Positions 9,375-21,638 of a stretch of DNA of 64,000 nt are shown in pieces. This DNA comes from Pseudoscleropodium purum (taxonomy: Eukaryota; Streptophyta; Bryopsida; Hypnales; Brachytheciaceae), in the NCBI GenBank assembly GCA_963969395.1, contig OZ017800.1, positions 17,144,479 to 17,208,478 of the forward strand, read 5' to 3'. The number at the start of each line of letters is the position of its first letter. Position 1 is the stretch's first letter. The notes beneath the pieces are model-generated. The model ran no database searches. It saw only the letters and a list, made by a program, of their open reading frames with translations, and was not told the DNA's origin. The position numbers and the translations under genes were made by a program.

Positions 9375-12300
9375 ATGAAGCCTATTCTCCCTTCGCAATT
9401 TTGGAACGAGGAAGTGAGTTCGTCGAGATCCCTCGATGGAGTGGCGCATACCTTGCGTGCGGAGCCTCCACCTTTAGGGTTGGTGGCAGGCTCTCGCCTT
9501 TCCCGGTCGCAGCAGTTGCTCTTGTTGCAGCGGTTTCTCGGGATTCCTTGCACGCCCTCCTTTGCCGTGGATGCTGACAATAAGGGTGGATTGGTGCTCG
9601 ACCGCGTCCTGGGGAGCACTGGAGGCGAGAATTGGTGAGCCTACGCTTTTTCAGTTCTTTTGTTTTCAATTTGTGGTTTCGTCTCAAAGTGCATCTTATC
9701 TGGTCGAATTCCGGAGCTCTTACCTGCTTGTCTTTTACAAGTTGTAGTGACCAATATCTAATAGTTTTTTTGCATTCAAGCTCTTTGCGGTGTGAAGTAT
9801 AGAGATTGATTTTGTAAGGAAATTGTCTAAAATGTGGGTATTGAGGACACCACATGAAACTATTGCGTTTGGCTCAACCTTCTTATAATATTAGAGGTAT
9901 TTTAAAACTCATTCCAGGTGAATCTAATAAATAATGGCGAATGCCGGTTGGCAAGCTTTTTTGGTGTTTCAATTACGAATTTGAAATAGTGTTGAAGTTT
10001 AGGATGTTTCTATTGTCAATTTAAAGTACAAGGTCGTGTTGTGACCACATTTCTATTGTGGTCATTTGCTAGAGGTCTCCCATGTATTTGGTGCGAAACT
10101 GGGATTTTGGCTACATCAATTGAGATTTTGGGTTACAACAGGCTGTGAATCTGGGACAAATCAAGTTTCAAGAGATAGTGGTGAAGTGACTTAGAGGCTA
10201 GAATAGGAAATGCTATTATTCGGAAGGGGCGATCTAGAAATTTTGCAAAGAATGTGGCCACAATAAGGTCTTGACATTATTGCCATTATGTTGGCTTTAA
10301 TATATATTGTGCCCTCAGTAGATGTGTGGTGACTATTTTGAATACACTTTGGGGTGAACAATTGCTAGATGCTTCTCTCACATTTGTTTACACGTGGAAA
10401 AAAATTGGATGCAGGTGGGCCACACTAACTGGTCGGGTACGGCCGCAACGAATGCTTTTAAGAGGGGATCAGCCAGAGAGTTCGAGAACCAGTGTGAGCG
10501 GTGAGACATCAACATCGACTTCATTTGACAAATTGAAGGAAAGTGCTAATCGCTTCCTGGGCAGCTCTTTATACGCCCTCTGCTTCCGATCAAGACTTCA
10601 GCTAGGATCCAGAACTACTCTCAGTAGCACCTCTGAGCTTGATAATCTGGCTCGCCAATTGGTTGCTGATCAACAAGCTGGTGAAGGGAAATCTCGGATT
10701 CCCTGGAGAGGTCGCGTTGCACTTCGTCATAAGGTCTTTCAAAATTTCTTTTCTTCATTTAGGGATGGCCACTTATTGTATCAGAAAGCTGTGCAATTCG
10801 TTTCCTGCGTCAACCTTTAACATTATACATGTTTTAAAGTTCATTTTAAAAATTCACCTCTTTTTTTGCATTTTACAAAATCTCTTTTTGGAATTTATGG
10901 ACTATCCTTAGATGAAGTTCAATGTTTGAAGTTTTGTTACTTGAATTGATTATTGCTTGAAAATTAGACATTAGAATTCGAAGTTCTTTATGATTTTTTA
11001 TTTTTTCTAGATTTTGGATGACTGGATACAGAGTACATTCATGAAATCTTGCGTTTTGATGCGCTTAGAATAAGAAAATCATCATAAATGAGAAAAATCT
11101 CATGGATATAAGAATCCGGATTACAGTTAATTGGTCTGCTTCTTTAGCTAGCTAGTTTTGCGGGTTTTTTTAACAGCATCCTGTGTACTTGAGCTGGAAT
11201 TTAATAATGTTGGAAAAACATTCAAATTGATGCAATGCTTTAAAGCGAGAACGTTTGCAAACGCTATTCTTTGGCTCTAAATTTGAGTTGCTTCAACTTG
11301 AGAAGACACCTTTTGGGCATGTAGGGTTTAGCCTTGGGATCAGTCGTGTGTACTTACTCTTTCTCTGGTTTTCGCAGTTGGATCAACACCAAATTCTTTT
11401 AGAAAGTGCTTATCATGAATGCTACGTTGATCGTGAATCGGGCTACTGGGATGTACCGCAAACAGTTTCCCTTGATATGGCCTCGCGCGGGGCTCCTGGA
11501 GGCCTTCGGTACCGGCTTGGTATCCATCACAGTGCGGGTGCTCCTCAGAGGTGCGGTGGCGACGACAAGGCCCAGAAAGTTCCACCAGGGGGGCTCCCGG
11601 GGTTGCGTTTTCAAGCAGGCGCTTCGATGGAGAAGTCTTTGGATCTCTGGAAGTCCGATCCAGGTTCAAACAAGTCTTATAGTTTTTTCGAAGCTCGGCC
11701 CTGCATCTCTGTTTCAGGCGTGCTAGGTAAGCATCGATACATCAATTCAGATGTTTGTTTTGTTATTGCACTGTAAATCTCTTTGACCAGGGCCGTGTGG
11801 GGTGTTTTGGGTATCGTGGAGGGGGTGTACATATTGAAGATTTTACGTGGTTGGGATTTACAGGGTGAAAAGTTTCGAATTTCAAAGCATTTTTGTCATT
11901 AATAATTGTGGAAAGTTTGAAAATTAAACCGAAAATGGGATTTAGGGTGGGGCAGATTGTGGGGCAGATGGAGTGCACTATAATTGAACACATCATATTG
12001 TTATTGATGAGATGTGGGTTTTGTTTAATGATGAATGATGAATCCTGGACTCATGGTCATACAATGGTTGCACTGTGTTTTTTCATTCATACAGGGGGCT
12101 TAGTATGTGCAACATTGGACCCAACTATCGGGAGAAGAGTATCCCGGCTTTTTGTGGAACCTTTCCAGCGTCCCACTGGTTCAACCAACAATCAGTCTGC
12201 AACGCCAGCATTTAGCGACCCCCGGTACTCTTCAGATCTGTTTGCGTCAGCAGGCTTCAACGCCCAGTTTGGCCAATTTGAGAAGCGTTTCCTCGATTTT

Positions 12301-13301
12301 ACAAAAGTGGGTATCCGGGTTGACCTAGGGTCGGTTTCAGCGGTGAAGTCCACCATCTCCTCCAAATCAGACCATGGGGAGCTTGGAGATACTGGCAATG
12401 AGCTTGGGCACCCTACTCTGGCTTTGTCTCTTCAACAGCAGGTACTGCTTGTTATTGTGGTCTGGGTTGGTTTACTTGAATGAATATGCTTCTGTGTGTT
12501 CGAAGAGTCTAGCTGGGATGTTAGTGCTCTCATCTGTAGTTTTGCTATTGAGTTCCAGCAGCGCTTTGTTTGCTCTGAGAATGCTACCTCTTTTCTTAAT
12601 TCAAGAGAGGTCAGCTGTGGGTTAGTTTAACAAGAAACTAACCCCCAATGCATCACACAACCATATTATGGGGGCCAGCTTTCTGCGAGAGAAGATTCAT
12701 CATTATTTGAAAATTTCCTTGTTTTCCTTCATAAAATCCACTTTTACTAGGACATGAGATTTCAAATCTAGCTAGATGGTCAAACTTTTCAATGTAAAAA
12801 GATTCACATTATTCAATTTCATCTCAGTGCTAGAAATGCATGAATTGCAGAGTTTTGATGTTCTTAGCATCAATTTCCTTCTTTTTTTGACAGTATGAAA
12901 CATAATTTTAATCAATCAATTTTAAAATTTTTAAGTCGTAGAAATGGCGGGTTTTTTCATGATTTATTAATGTGAATGCGTCTGTCTTGATTTGACACAG
13001 AATTTAAAACACTTTTGTCAAATTTGGCAGTGCCTTGAAAGTGCTGTGCCTACGTAGGACTAATTGTACCTGACTGACTGACCTGAACCTTCTCCCATGC
13101 CAGGTGCTTGGGCCCCTCCGGGCACGCGTTGATTCCCGTGTCTCTGTTGATCCATCGAATTTGAAACAGCAACCGTATTTACAAGAGATTGTTTGTGGCG
13201 TAGACTATCCTCTAGATGCCACTGGTGCTTCCAAGCTCTCTGTTTGGTACTCTCCAACCAGGCGGGAAGGCATGGCTGAGTTTCGAGTACTGGAAAGATG
13301 A
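9375..13301 (+). CDS. TGD4: TGD4-type lipid-transfer protein of the plastid outer envelope
   Basis: My five-exon model is 9375-9634, 10415-10733, 11378-11726, 12095-12441 and 13104-13301. All introns are GT-AG, and the reading phase is kept across every junction. The product is 490 aa; Arabidopsis TGD4 is of similar length. Matches recalled from the family include PPPLGLVAGSRLSR in the N-terminus, SLYALCFRS, GYWDVPQTVSLDMAS, IHHSAGAPQ and the last junction LSLQQQ-VLGPLRARVDS. TGD4 is a beta-barrel-like protein of the outer envelope that binds phosphatidic acid and works with the TGD1-2-3 ABC transporter to bring ER-derived lipid into the plastid. The start ATG at 9375 places the conserved N-terminal block at the expected distance. 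The weakest site is the exon 2 donor (AAG/GTCTTT). The 3' UTR should follow 13301, in DNA that soon becomes AT-rich. Confidence 0.92.
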
Positions 13302-14755
13302 TTTTTTTTTCATACTGTTACTTAGCATCTCTCTCACGCATTCTTTTGTTCTTTGAGGTAAAAGAGTAAACGCTCCTTGCAGCGAAATAGGTCAAGGGAT
13401 GGTCGTGACTGATCTCGGATTAAGGTAGAGGTTTCTGATTCGTCACTTTAAGCATTTTATCCAAGATGTAGGAGGTTTGATTTGTAGGAAATCAGTGTAG
13501 AGCTGTGGAGAAATCTTTGGGTGCAGGAGCCAAACCAAACCATTTGTGGTTTGATCAGATTTGTATCACCATGTATGAGTTTTTTATGCAATCATTCAAA
13601 GTGGGAGGCTGTAGGCCACCAAAAGTGACGTTAGACAACCTCATTTCCATTAGTGGTCGTAATTATTTTGCTTGCGAAGGCATGCTTGCAATGCAACCAA
13701 CTGTCTTGCTAATTGAAAGGTCAACCTAGTTTATGAATACATGAGTTGCTATTGGTAATAATGGTTACAAATTTAGTATCCTCTATTATTATAATGCCTC
13801 ATGTTGTCTTTCTTATCTTTTGATGATTCTATAAAAGGAGTGTGATATTGTTGGTATGATATTGCAACTTTATTTTGATTGTGGATTCTATGATTGTATT
13901 TGTTAGATTCACGTATGCAAATTGAACTCCAATTTTTAAATGATAGATAGTAATATATTTGCAACAAAAGTTGCATACAAGTTTTGAATTTAAAGTTCCA
14001 ATGAAAATTTAGATCTTGAGGAGTACCAAGATTTGCTAAATCATAGATCTATATATATAATATATGCAATTATTTTCATAATCTAAGTTATCAAACAATA
14101 CAAATAAAATGTTCTTATTGATGGCTACTACTACTAGTATATCATTTATGTTATTTGGTGTATGATGCATTTTTTCATATCATTTTTGCTATTAGTTTAT
14201 GATATATAATTCATAAGTCAAAGGCTAATTCAAATGTTATGTGTGTTGATAGTATCATGTAGCCATGTAGCCATATAAAAATAAAATAAAAAAGGTAAAA
14301 AAATCATTAGTGATAAATATGAGGTCAAAGTAATAAAAGTATAAATTTAGAAAAAGCATGTGTAAGATATTTATGTGTTATAAATGTAATTTATGTGGTG
14401 GACGAAAGTATACAATTTAAATATTAGATTGTTGGTAGGGGACATATTTTGAACCTCTTCATCTTGTATCTAGTGGTTAAATTGTTAGTAAATTATCATT
14501 TGCAATAAATTGTGGTCTGCATCATAACATTATCATTTTTCAATATGATAAGTTTGAAAATAAATCAAACTTTATTGAGATTACAATTTGCAATATCTCC
14601 TTTCTACGTCTCTTCATTAAATTGATGTTGTCCAAACTCTATTTGGGCAAATTCCTAAGGTATCATTTTGTTAAAGTCCTTTTACAATTTTGGTTCAATT
14701 AATGGTATTATACTACAAGTTTTTGCAATTGCAAGGGGGAAATAAATCAAAATTG
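13302..14755. other. TGD4 3' flank passing into AT-rich spacer
   Basis: Positions 13302 to about 13750 keep the gene-island composition and should contain the TGD4 3' UTR. From about 13750 the DNA is very AT-rich and I see no gene. No clear repeat structure was noted. Confidence 0.5.
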
Positions 14756-15655
14756 TTATTGTTCATTTACCCTTGATCTTCTCTCCAATGGAATTTCTTG
14801 TGTCCTTAATTGTAGCCTATTCTTATAATATTCTACCCATGGGTTCCATGATTGCTGTCGAAAAAAACTCACTAAAGGCATGTTTTTACGCTTTCGCTTA
14901 TTAATCCAATACTTACAAATGATACTTTTTACATCATCTGTAACTAGATCTTGAAATAAATTTGAAGCGATATTGGAAAGATCTAAGTCAATTCCCACTT
15001 GTAGTTGTTGTTGATGCACATATGCCTCTTTTTCTAGCTTGTCCATTAGCCTTTCAAAGGTTTCTTCATGAATTTGTAGATGCATCTTTCCTTCTTTACT
15101 TGCTTGTTCAATATTAGTTTGATCTAGCCATTGCTCATCTTCTGAGTCCATATCATATACAACTCTTTTAAATGCCCTCTCTACTTCATTTTCCATTGTT
15201 TGAATATGTTTAAAATGTGGTAGAATGAAGCGATCATGTGGTTCATTTTGTGGAAGTTCATCAATTTCTCTTACACCAGGAATTGTGATTTCTGGATGTA
15301 ATGATTTCTTAATATTGTTTTGGTAACATTCTTTGTGCAACATTTTAAACACTTGCCATTGCTTAATGTTTTCAAACTTCAACTTCCAAGAATTTTTTTT
15401 TCCAATCCAAACAATACCATCTTGGCTTCTAGTTGCACATTTAATGGTAGCTCGTTCTACCTTAAGTGAATATACAATTTCTTCAAAAATACAAATCAAC
15501 AACACCCAACTGTTTCTATGATGATATTGAAGTTTAATACTGCCTTCATATTCTTCAAACCCCTTCTTATCTTGCATTATAAGAACATTTGCTTTGCATT
15601 CTTTTAAAACAAAATCAATTGAAGACATATGATTAATTGGATTTTTGTTATCCAT
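14756..15655 (-). CDS. enhancer-of-polycomb-like (EPL1 domain) ORF, intronless
   Basis: A complete 299-codon frame from ATG (15655) to stop, with an in-frame TAA directly before the ATG. The hallmark is VVYDMDSEDEQWL at residues 165-177, the acidic core of EPL1 domains. It is preceded by a PGVREIDELP segment (126-135) and followed by a helical part (HEETFERLMDKLEKEAYV) and KYWINKRKRKNMPLVSF (249-265). The latter matches the YW-x-KRKRK-x-MPL motif of plant EPL proteins. The N-terminal part (SWKLKFENIKQWQVFKMLHK) also resembles plant EPL proteins. EPL1 proteins scaffold the NuA4 histone acetyltransferase. Plant homologues are much longer and, as far as I recall, have introns, so this may be a short retrocopy or a trimmed paralogue. 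Codon use is AT-rich like its surroundings. No poly-A tract or target duplication was seen. Confidence 0.75.
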   Translation of the reverse strand: MDNKNPINHMSSIDFVLKECKANVLIMQDKKGFEEYEGSIKLQYHHRNSWVLLICIFEEIVYSLKVERATIKCATRSQDGIVWIGKKNSWKLKFENIKQWQVFKMLHKECYQNNIKKSLHPEITIPGVREIDELPQNEPHDRFILPHFKHIQTMENEVERAFKRVVYDMDSEDEQWLDQTNIEQASKEGKMHLQIHEETFERLMDKLEKEAYVHQQQLQVGIDLDLSNIASNLFQDLVTDDVKSIICKYWINKRKRKNMPLVSFFRQQSWNPWVEYYKNRLQLRTQEIPLERRSRVNEQ

Positions 15656-17150
15656 TTATATAACTTTTTATGACAAGGAAATGTGCTTTTAAAAAGTTGA
15701 TATTAAATTATAATAGTGTTTTTTGTTTTTGATATAAATTAAATTGCTTTTGAAATATGTAGTGCTCAAAATAATATTATAAATTATATGAATTACACTC
15801 TTTATATTTTTTTTTAATAAAATTATAAAGTAAAAGTAAAATGGATATAAAGTAAAACAATAATTTTTATTTCTTTAACAAAAATTATTGTGCTTCATGT
15901 CATTGCCATGGTCTAAATAAAAGTAAAAGTCATTTTCTAATTTTTTAAAACCAAGAATAACTCAAAAATTCATAACTTTCACACCATAGGTCCAAACACC
16001 TTGATATAAAGCCTATATCAAAGCTTTGTACACCCTTCCTCACAAATAGCTTTCCAACAATACCAAGAAAGCAATTGATGGACGCATAGTACATGACATC
16101 TCACTATAATAAACAAAACTGAACACAAGTAGTCTAATTCAATGGATGGTTATAAAATGAAAATGAAAATAAAGTAAAACAAATCTTTTTTTCATCTGTT
16201 ATAAAAAAAGATTGAATTTTTTAGTCCCTAAATGCTCACAGCACCATATTTTAGAGTTTACAAAACTTTGAAGTTGAATTTAATCTTACCAAATCATTGT
16301 TTTAATTTTTCTTATTTTAAAAATGATATCTTTCAAGTCTATTTTTGGCATCAAAAATCCAATTTGGAAAAGAAATGTTGATTATTTTTGTATTCAAAAT
16401 TTGGTGCAAGGATATCCATTGCAAATATTAATTTCTGTTGTTAAAGATTGTGCTTAAAATACTTAATACTAGATATTAGGGAAAAATCACATTAGAAATT
16501 CATTTTAAAAAGTTGTATAGTAGATTTTGAAAAGACATAAATTGTTTTGTAGCTATGCATGTTATGTCTTTTATCTTCAATTTTACGTTTGACATGTAAA
16601 AAGAGGGTTGATAGACTTCTAATTATTTTCAAAGTTTTACCACCGTCATTATCAAACCAATTACATTCTTTCAATGTACAAGTAATATAGTTTTGTTTTA
16701 TTTTCTATATGATTCATAACACATTTAGTTTGAATTTGTATGATTACAATTCAAGAAAATTTGATGAAACTTATCAAAAATTTGACTTTTTGTTTAATTT
16801 AGAGCAAACTTCAAGAGTCTCAAAAAAAGCCTTGGTCATCTAAAGTTTAGTTTGATAATTCATTTACTAAAACCTATATTTTGTGTCACCTACACTAATT
16901 GATTTAAGAATTACATAATTTTTTACTCCTCATGGATATTTTAGGCAAATATGTTTACAAAGATAAGTACCCACAATTAGAGGTCCTCTACCACAACAAG
17001 GACAATTGGGGACCTCTTGTAGACTTTGAAATTTTCTTGAAAGTCCACAACAATGGAACCCTGATTATGGAACCCTCATTATTTCTTATCAAGTCTCTTG
17101 TTGTTCAAGTCTCACTAATCTTCTTTTAGTTACTTACTACCCGTTTCTTT
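15656..17150. other. AT-rich spacer upstream of the EPL1-like ORF
   Basis: No recognised gene. A 60-codon minus-strand frame (16674-16492) and a 65-codon plus-strand frame (16932-17129, starting MDILGKYVYKDKYPQ) read somewhat like protein but have no family match and no splice context I could join. Confidence 0.4.
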
Positions 17151-18585
17151 TGTGATGGATCCAATATTGAGTCCCCCACACTACGACCGTGCCCTTTCCC
17201 CTAGTGTGTGTGTTGGTTGATGCTAAACCAAACAGAAATAGCCTCTGACTAACGTTTGGCATGCATGCCGCACTGACTCGCCAATTTCTTTGTCGTCAAG
17301 CCACTCATGTCGTATGAAGTACACCTCAAGACTGTGCACAAAAAAAAAAAAAATGCAAAATGCAAAATTCTGTTTCCAAAAGTGTGACTGAGGCAGCTAG
17401 CTCTTCTTCAAGAATGAAGAAGGTGATGACCGTTTACAGCAGCTACTGATTGAGATCAGAAATCACGCCTCTGTCTGTCTTCTTTTGGTAGCTTTCAGTA
17501 CCTCCCACCAATGCAAGCTAGATGAGTAAGCTCAAGATTGTGCACCCAAAGAATATAGCTTCCGTTTCCAATCAGCCTGACTGATCGAGGCAGCTCCTCG
17601 AGGATAATTGTTATGACCTTTGTTCAGATATATATATACAGAGAAAACACGCTCCATAATATAATATACTGCCAAACAAAACTAGCTTGAAACTCATTAA
17701 TTATCGCCCGGCCTGCAGTTTAATTAAGTAGTTAGACTACACCCAAACAAAACTCTTTGGCAAGGTCCTATTTTTCGATGCAGATACGAGAAGCACCCGC
17801 AAATATTGACATATGTTTAGAGCTAGCCGTCTCTTCGACTCAATCACGACCATAATTACAATGCTTGTATTGATTTGCGATCGAATGAACGCAACTGATG
17901 GTACGGTACTAGCTGTCGTTATATATGTTAGAATCTCAACTCGAGCATTACAATGCTCGAGCTCATATTCCTACATTTGAGTATGTTTTCATTTCACCTG
18001 ATGTTCCTGTGCTTACGTACCTTAGATCTTTTCACAGATGGAAAATTAAAGAAGCTTGTAGTTACGGCAGATCGATCAAGAAGCTAGTACAATCAGTTTG
18101 CTATCGAGAAAGGAAATTTGAGCGTTGCCTATGGCAATTGCAGAATGTCATAATCACACGTCCAGAATCGATTTGGACAACAGGGGAATTCAATTGAATT
18201 CAAGCCAGGCAAGCTAAGGTCGAGCTATGGAGGACCACCAGTGGTCACTGTCTCGGCATGCAGTCAGAGCCGGGACTGCCAAAAGGGCGACCGTTTGTTG
18301 CTCTGCCTGCTGTGGCTGCTGCTGCTGGGACCCAAATAGCTGGCTGGCTGGCTTCAACATTGAAGAAGCCATGTCCTCCCGGAAAGAGCAGCTAGCTTGC
18401 ATGTCCCAAGAGACGGACAAAAAGAGCACGACAATGACGTCGCAGCAGCAGCAGCAGAGCAAGGTCCCAGCTAGTCGCAGCAGCTTCAGTGTCCTGCTCT
18501 GGGATTTGAGGTCGCCAGAAGAAAGATTTCCACCTTGCTGTCTTTTCTTTTCTCAGTCTCACTTTGGAAACAACAGATATTTCGT
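17151..18585. other. mixed-composition spacer with AGCTAGCT motifs and a short CAG run
   Basis: Base composition is more balanced than its flanks. There are repeated AGCTAGC strings and a (CAG)5 run near 18,442-18,457. Frames are open on both strands between 18,214 and 18,610, but codon content looks like chance (long Cys or Gln runs). No gene is supported. Confidence 0.35.
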
Positions 18586-20240
18586 TTAAATGGCGCCATC
18601 TTAACGCCATTTTTCCATTAATTTTCTAAGATTTTAGACCTTGAAACCCTGAAATCTAGGACAGGTATACAGTTGGGACCACACGTTCTGAACCTAAAAG
18701 TGCCAAGTTTGTGGAATACCGTCATTTCAATGAAATATCCGTTAAACACGTCAAGTTCATGAAGTTGGCGATATTCTACAAACCAAAAATTGTGACATGT
18801 ATCTTCACAAACTTAAGGTCTATTTTCAGGTTGAAAATTAGGACATGTGTAGATTTAGGTTTCAGGCTGAGAGACTTTTGAACCACACCAAAGTAATGGA
18901 ATGCTGCCAATTTAACAAAATTGATATTTGCAACTTTCAAGTTTCACTTTGTAAAGTTACATTGTTAGTAGGGCATGTAGCTCTCTAAACATCCTTGGTG
19001 GTCCAAGAATATAGGCTCAATGCAAAGAATTATGTAATTTATTGTGTGAACTTAATTGGAAGGTTTCACCACCACACCTTTTGGAAGAACATTCAATTGA
19101 TGCCAATTTTTGGTATATGGGTGGTATTCTACTACTTGGACACCTTTAAGAACACACATCATCGATTTTTTTGGAATTGGTGGTATTTTACAAGTCAAAA
19201 ATTGTGACATTGGTATATCTTCACAAATTTAAGGTCACAACCTTGGTAGACTGTATAGATTTATATGTGGTCTAAACAATGTCAAAATAATGGGATATCA
19301 CCAATTTAATGAAATTATTGACCTTGCATGGCCTCAAATACAAAGATGTACATGTCTATAACTATCTTAATTTTTAGATGTACAAAACATCAGTTCCATT
19401 AATGAAAATTGACTACATTCCACAACTTTGGTGTTGTTCAGGCTTGAAACCCAAATTTATGCCTTTTTCTTGTTTACGGCCTGAAATTAGACCTTTATGA
19501 AGATTATGATACAATTTCTCAGCTTGTGGAATATTGCCAATTTAACTAAATTGACGTTACAACAAAGATTTGACTAAAATGGCGCCATTTTTTGACCATT
19601 TTTTCATTAATTTTTACAGACTGGTATAGATTTCAGACCCTGAAACCCTGAAATCTAGGACAGGTATACAGTTTAGACTGCAGATGTTCCACAAATTTGG
19701 CACTTTTAGGTTCAGAATCTAGGACAGGTGTACAGTTTTGGCAACCGGCAGTGAGGAAGGATCCTGTTGCATGCAGATGCGCATCAAGTAAAATAGAACG
19801 ACCCATGTGCGTCAGATCGTGCAATCCGCCGCTGAGGACCCATTATGATTCAAAAACTCTTTCATAAAACCTCAGAAACAAACATCTCTCTGGAATTTCC
19901 TGCAGAATTGCCGCAGTACACTCAGTTTCACTCTAACTCTGGATGTAGTGAAAAAGTCGAGACCCGAGCCGCTACCAATTGTCAAATCCCGGTACACATT
20001 TACACTCAAACTTCTTTACAAAAACCTCTCAAACACTTTAGAATGTAATGCACAATTAACGTGAATGTTAATAAATTGGCGATACTTCAGTCAAAAATTC
20101 TGACATATATCATTACAACGGTGTAATTTCAGGCCACGAACAGGTAAAAATTTTGGGTTCGCGCCGCAAGTCCTGAACTGCGCCAAAGTATGGGAGTACT
20201 TATCGCCAATTTAACGAAATTGACGTTCATTGCTATACCG
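18586..20240. repeat. cluster of degenerate repeats with ATGGCGCCAT palindromes
   Basis: The segment at 18,586-18,680 recurs in direct orientation at about 19,577-19,673 (AATGGCGCCAT, then GAAACCCTGAAATCTAGGAC and GGTATACAGTT). The adjoining stretch at about 18,688-18,718 recurs inverted at about 19,690-19,720. GCCAATTTAAC-AAATTGA occurs near 18,907, 19,301, 19,536 and 20,211, and AAATTGTGACAT near 18,787 and 19,198, with a diverged form near 20,095. This is a rearranged array of an unidentified repeat. Confidence 0.6.
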
Positions 20241-20249
20241 GTAATATCA

Positions 20250-21503
20250 TTACTTGTAGCACACTCTTATACCATTTTCACTATGGTTATAGACTTATAG
20301 TTGCAAAGCAGAGACCCCAGATGGTAAGATTTGAAGAAGTCTTACACGTGCATTCAATAACTATAGTGAGAATTCCACAACATCCAGAAAGATGTGGTAA
20401 GCGCAACTGTCATCATGCACATAAACAAGATTTTTCAGTTTATTTCGAGACATACAGAATAATGAACTATGCCGAAGCTCACCTACACACTAACTAAGCA
20501 TCTAAAGAACAGAATAAGTTGACATCTGATTTGTTGCAGTTTTGGTTGGAACATTGCGCTCTCAAAGGAGCTGCCCAACACCTTTGGAAAAGGAATCTCG
20601 ATCATGTACACAATTTTGAGCTCACCTCAGACATTGGCTACTCAGTAAGTGTAATACATTCTTCCTGTAGTGAATATCAGACTTTTTTGTGGATTGCTAA
20701 CTTATCTACAGTGCAAAAGAAAGTTGACTTGAAATAAAGCCTTGAAAGCAGATTCTGCAAAACTCCACAACAGCTGTAGCGATCCCATTAACAGGGCTAC
20801 CAGTGCATCAAAATCATCTGGAAACTTTCAGGATGTCTGACTAGCTGATGATTGACGTAACAGCGTGTTGTGAGATCTGAAGCAAAGTGCATTCTAGGAA
20901 CACAACACAGCGGAATGACCGTGAAATCCCTCACTCTCACTGAAACCGAAACTAGCATCCCAGTTAGATGCATTTAAGGTGATAATCATCACCAGTGATT
21001 ATATCGTCCAGTTCTACATAATTTGAAAAACACGAGAATATTTCGAGCGACTGGCATGGGGATGGTTTACTTTTATGGTGCGGTAATTAATGTGACAGTG
21101 ATCTATTGACTTGGCACCTCTGCTCCCTTGCTCCTGACAAGCATAACTGTTAATAATCATCCTCATTGCAGTAGTTAAAGTAGACACAAGTCAAACTAAT
21201 GTTCCGTTTCATTTGTTACAAAGAAAACAAAAAAACAATTCAAACTAATGAATGATTTAATTTGCACACACGAGTTGCTGAAAATTACACCAAATTAGTA
21301 ATGGGAAGGGCTCCATTGTGTTCAACAATAAAGAATCATAAGGACCCGCAGTGAAGTTTACACAAGAGCCATGCCTGGAACGAGAGGAAGTCACCTGGTT
21401 TTGCACTGAAATCAAAACAAACAAACAAATAATAACGGCTGTATACCAGAAGTACGCAGAACATCTCAGAAGTTACAGGATATGGTCGAATCATGTACAC
21501 GAA
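20250..21503. other. spacer, nothing recognised
   Basis: Moderate base composition. Short frames are present (for example 20519-20737 plus), but none has a recognised domain or a splice context I trust. Confidence 0.35.
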
Positions 21504-21638
21504 ACACAGACACGACACAGGTCATTCAAGTCACTGAACAAATACCAGGTTTGAAACAATTCACTGAACACAGACACGACACAAGTCAAACGCTGAAGGT
21601 CATTCAATTCACTGAACAAATACCAGGTCTGAAACATT
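21504..21638 (+). repeat. imperfect ~65-70-bp tandem duplication
   Basis: ACACAGACACGACACA occurs at 21504 and again at 21568. TCACTGAACAAATACCAGGT occurs twice, near 21,530 and 21,610, each followed by YTGAAACA. The second unit carries a short insertion. Confidence 0.7.

Noticed and set aside
9382..9855. 157-codon minus-strand frame over TGD4 exon 1
   Set aside because: It is the antisense shadow of exon 1 and its intron; the plus-strand exon has clear TGD4 motifs.
18214..18610. Overlapping frames on both strands with Cys and Gln runs
   Set aside because: Driven by a CAG/CTG run; no domain, and both strands are equally open.
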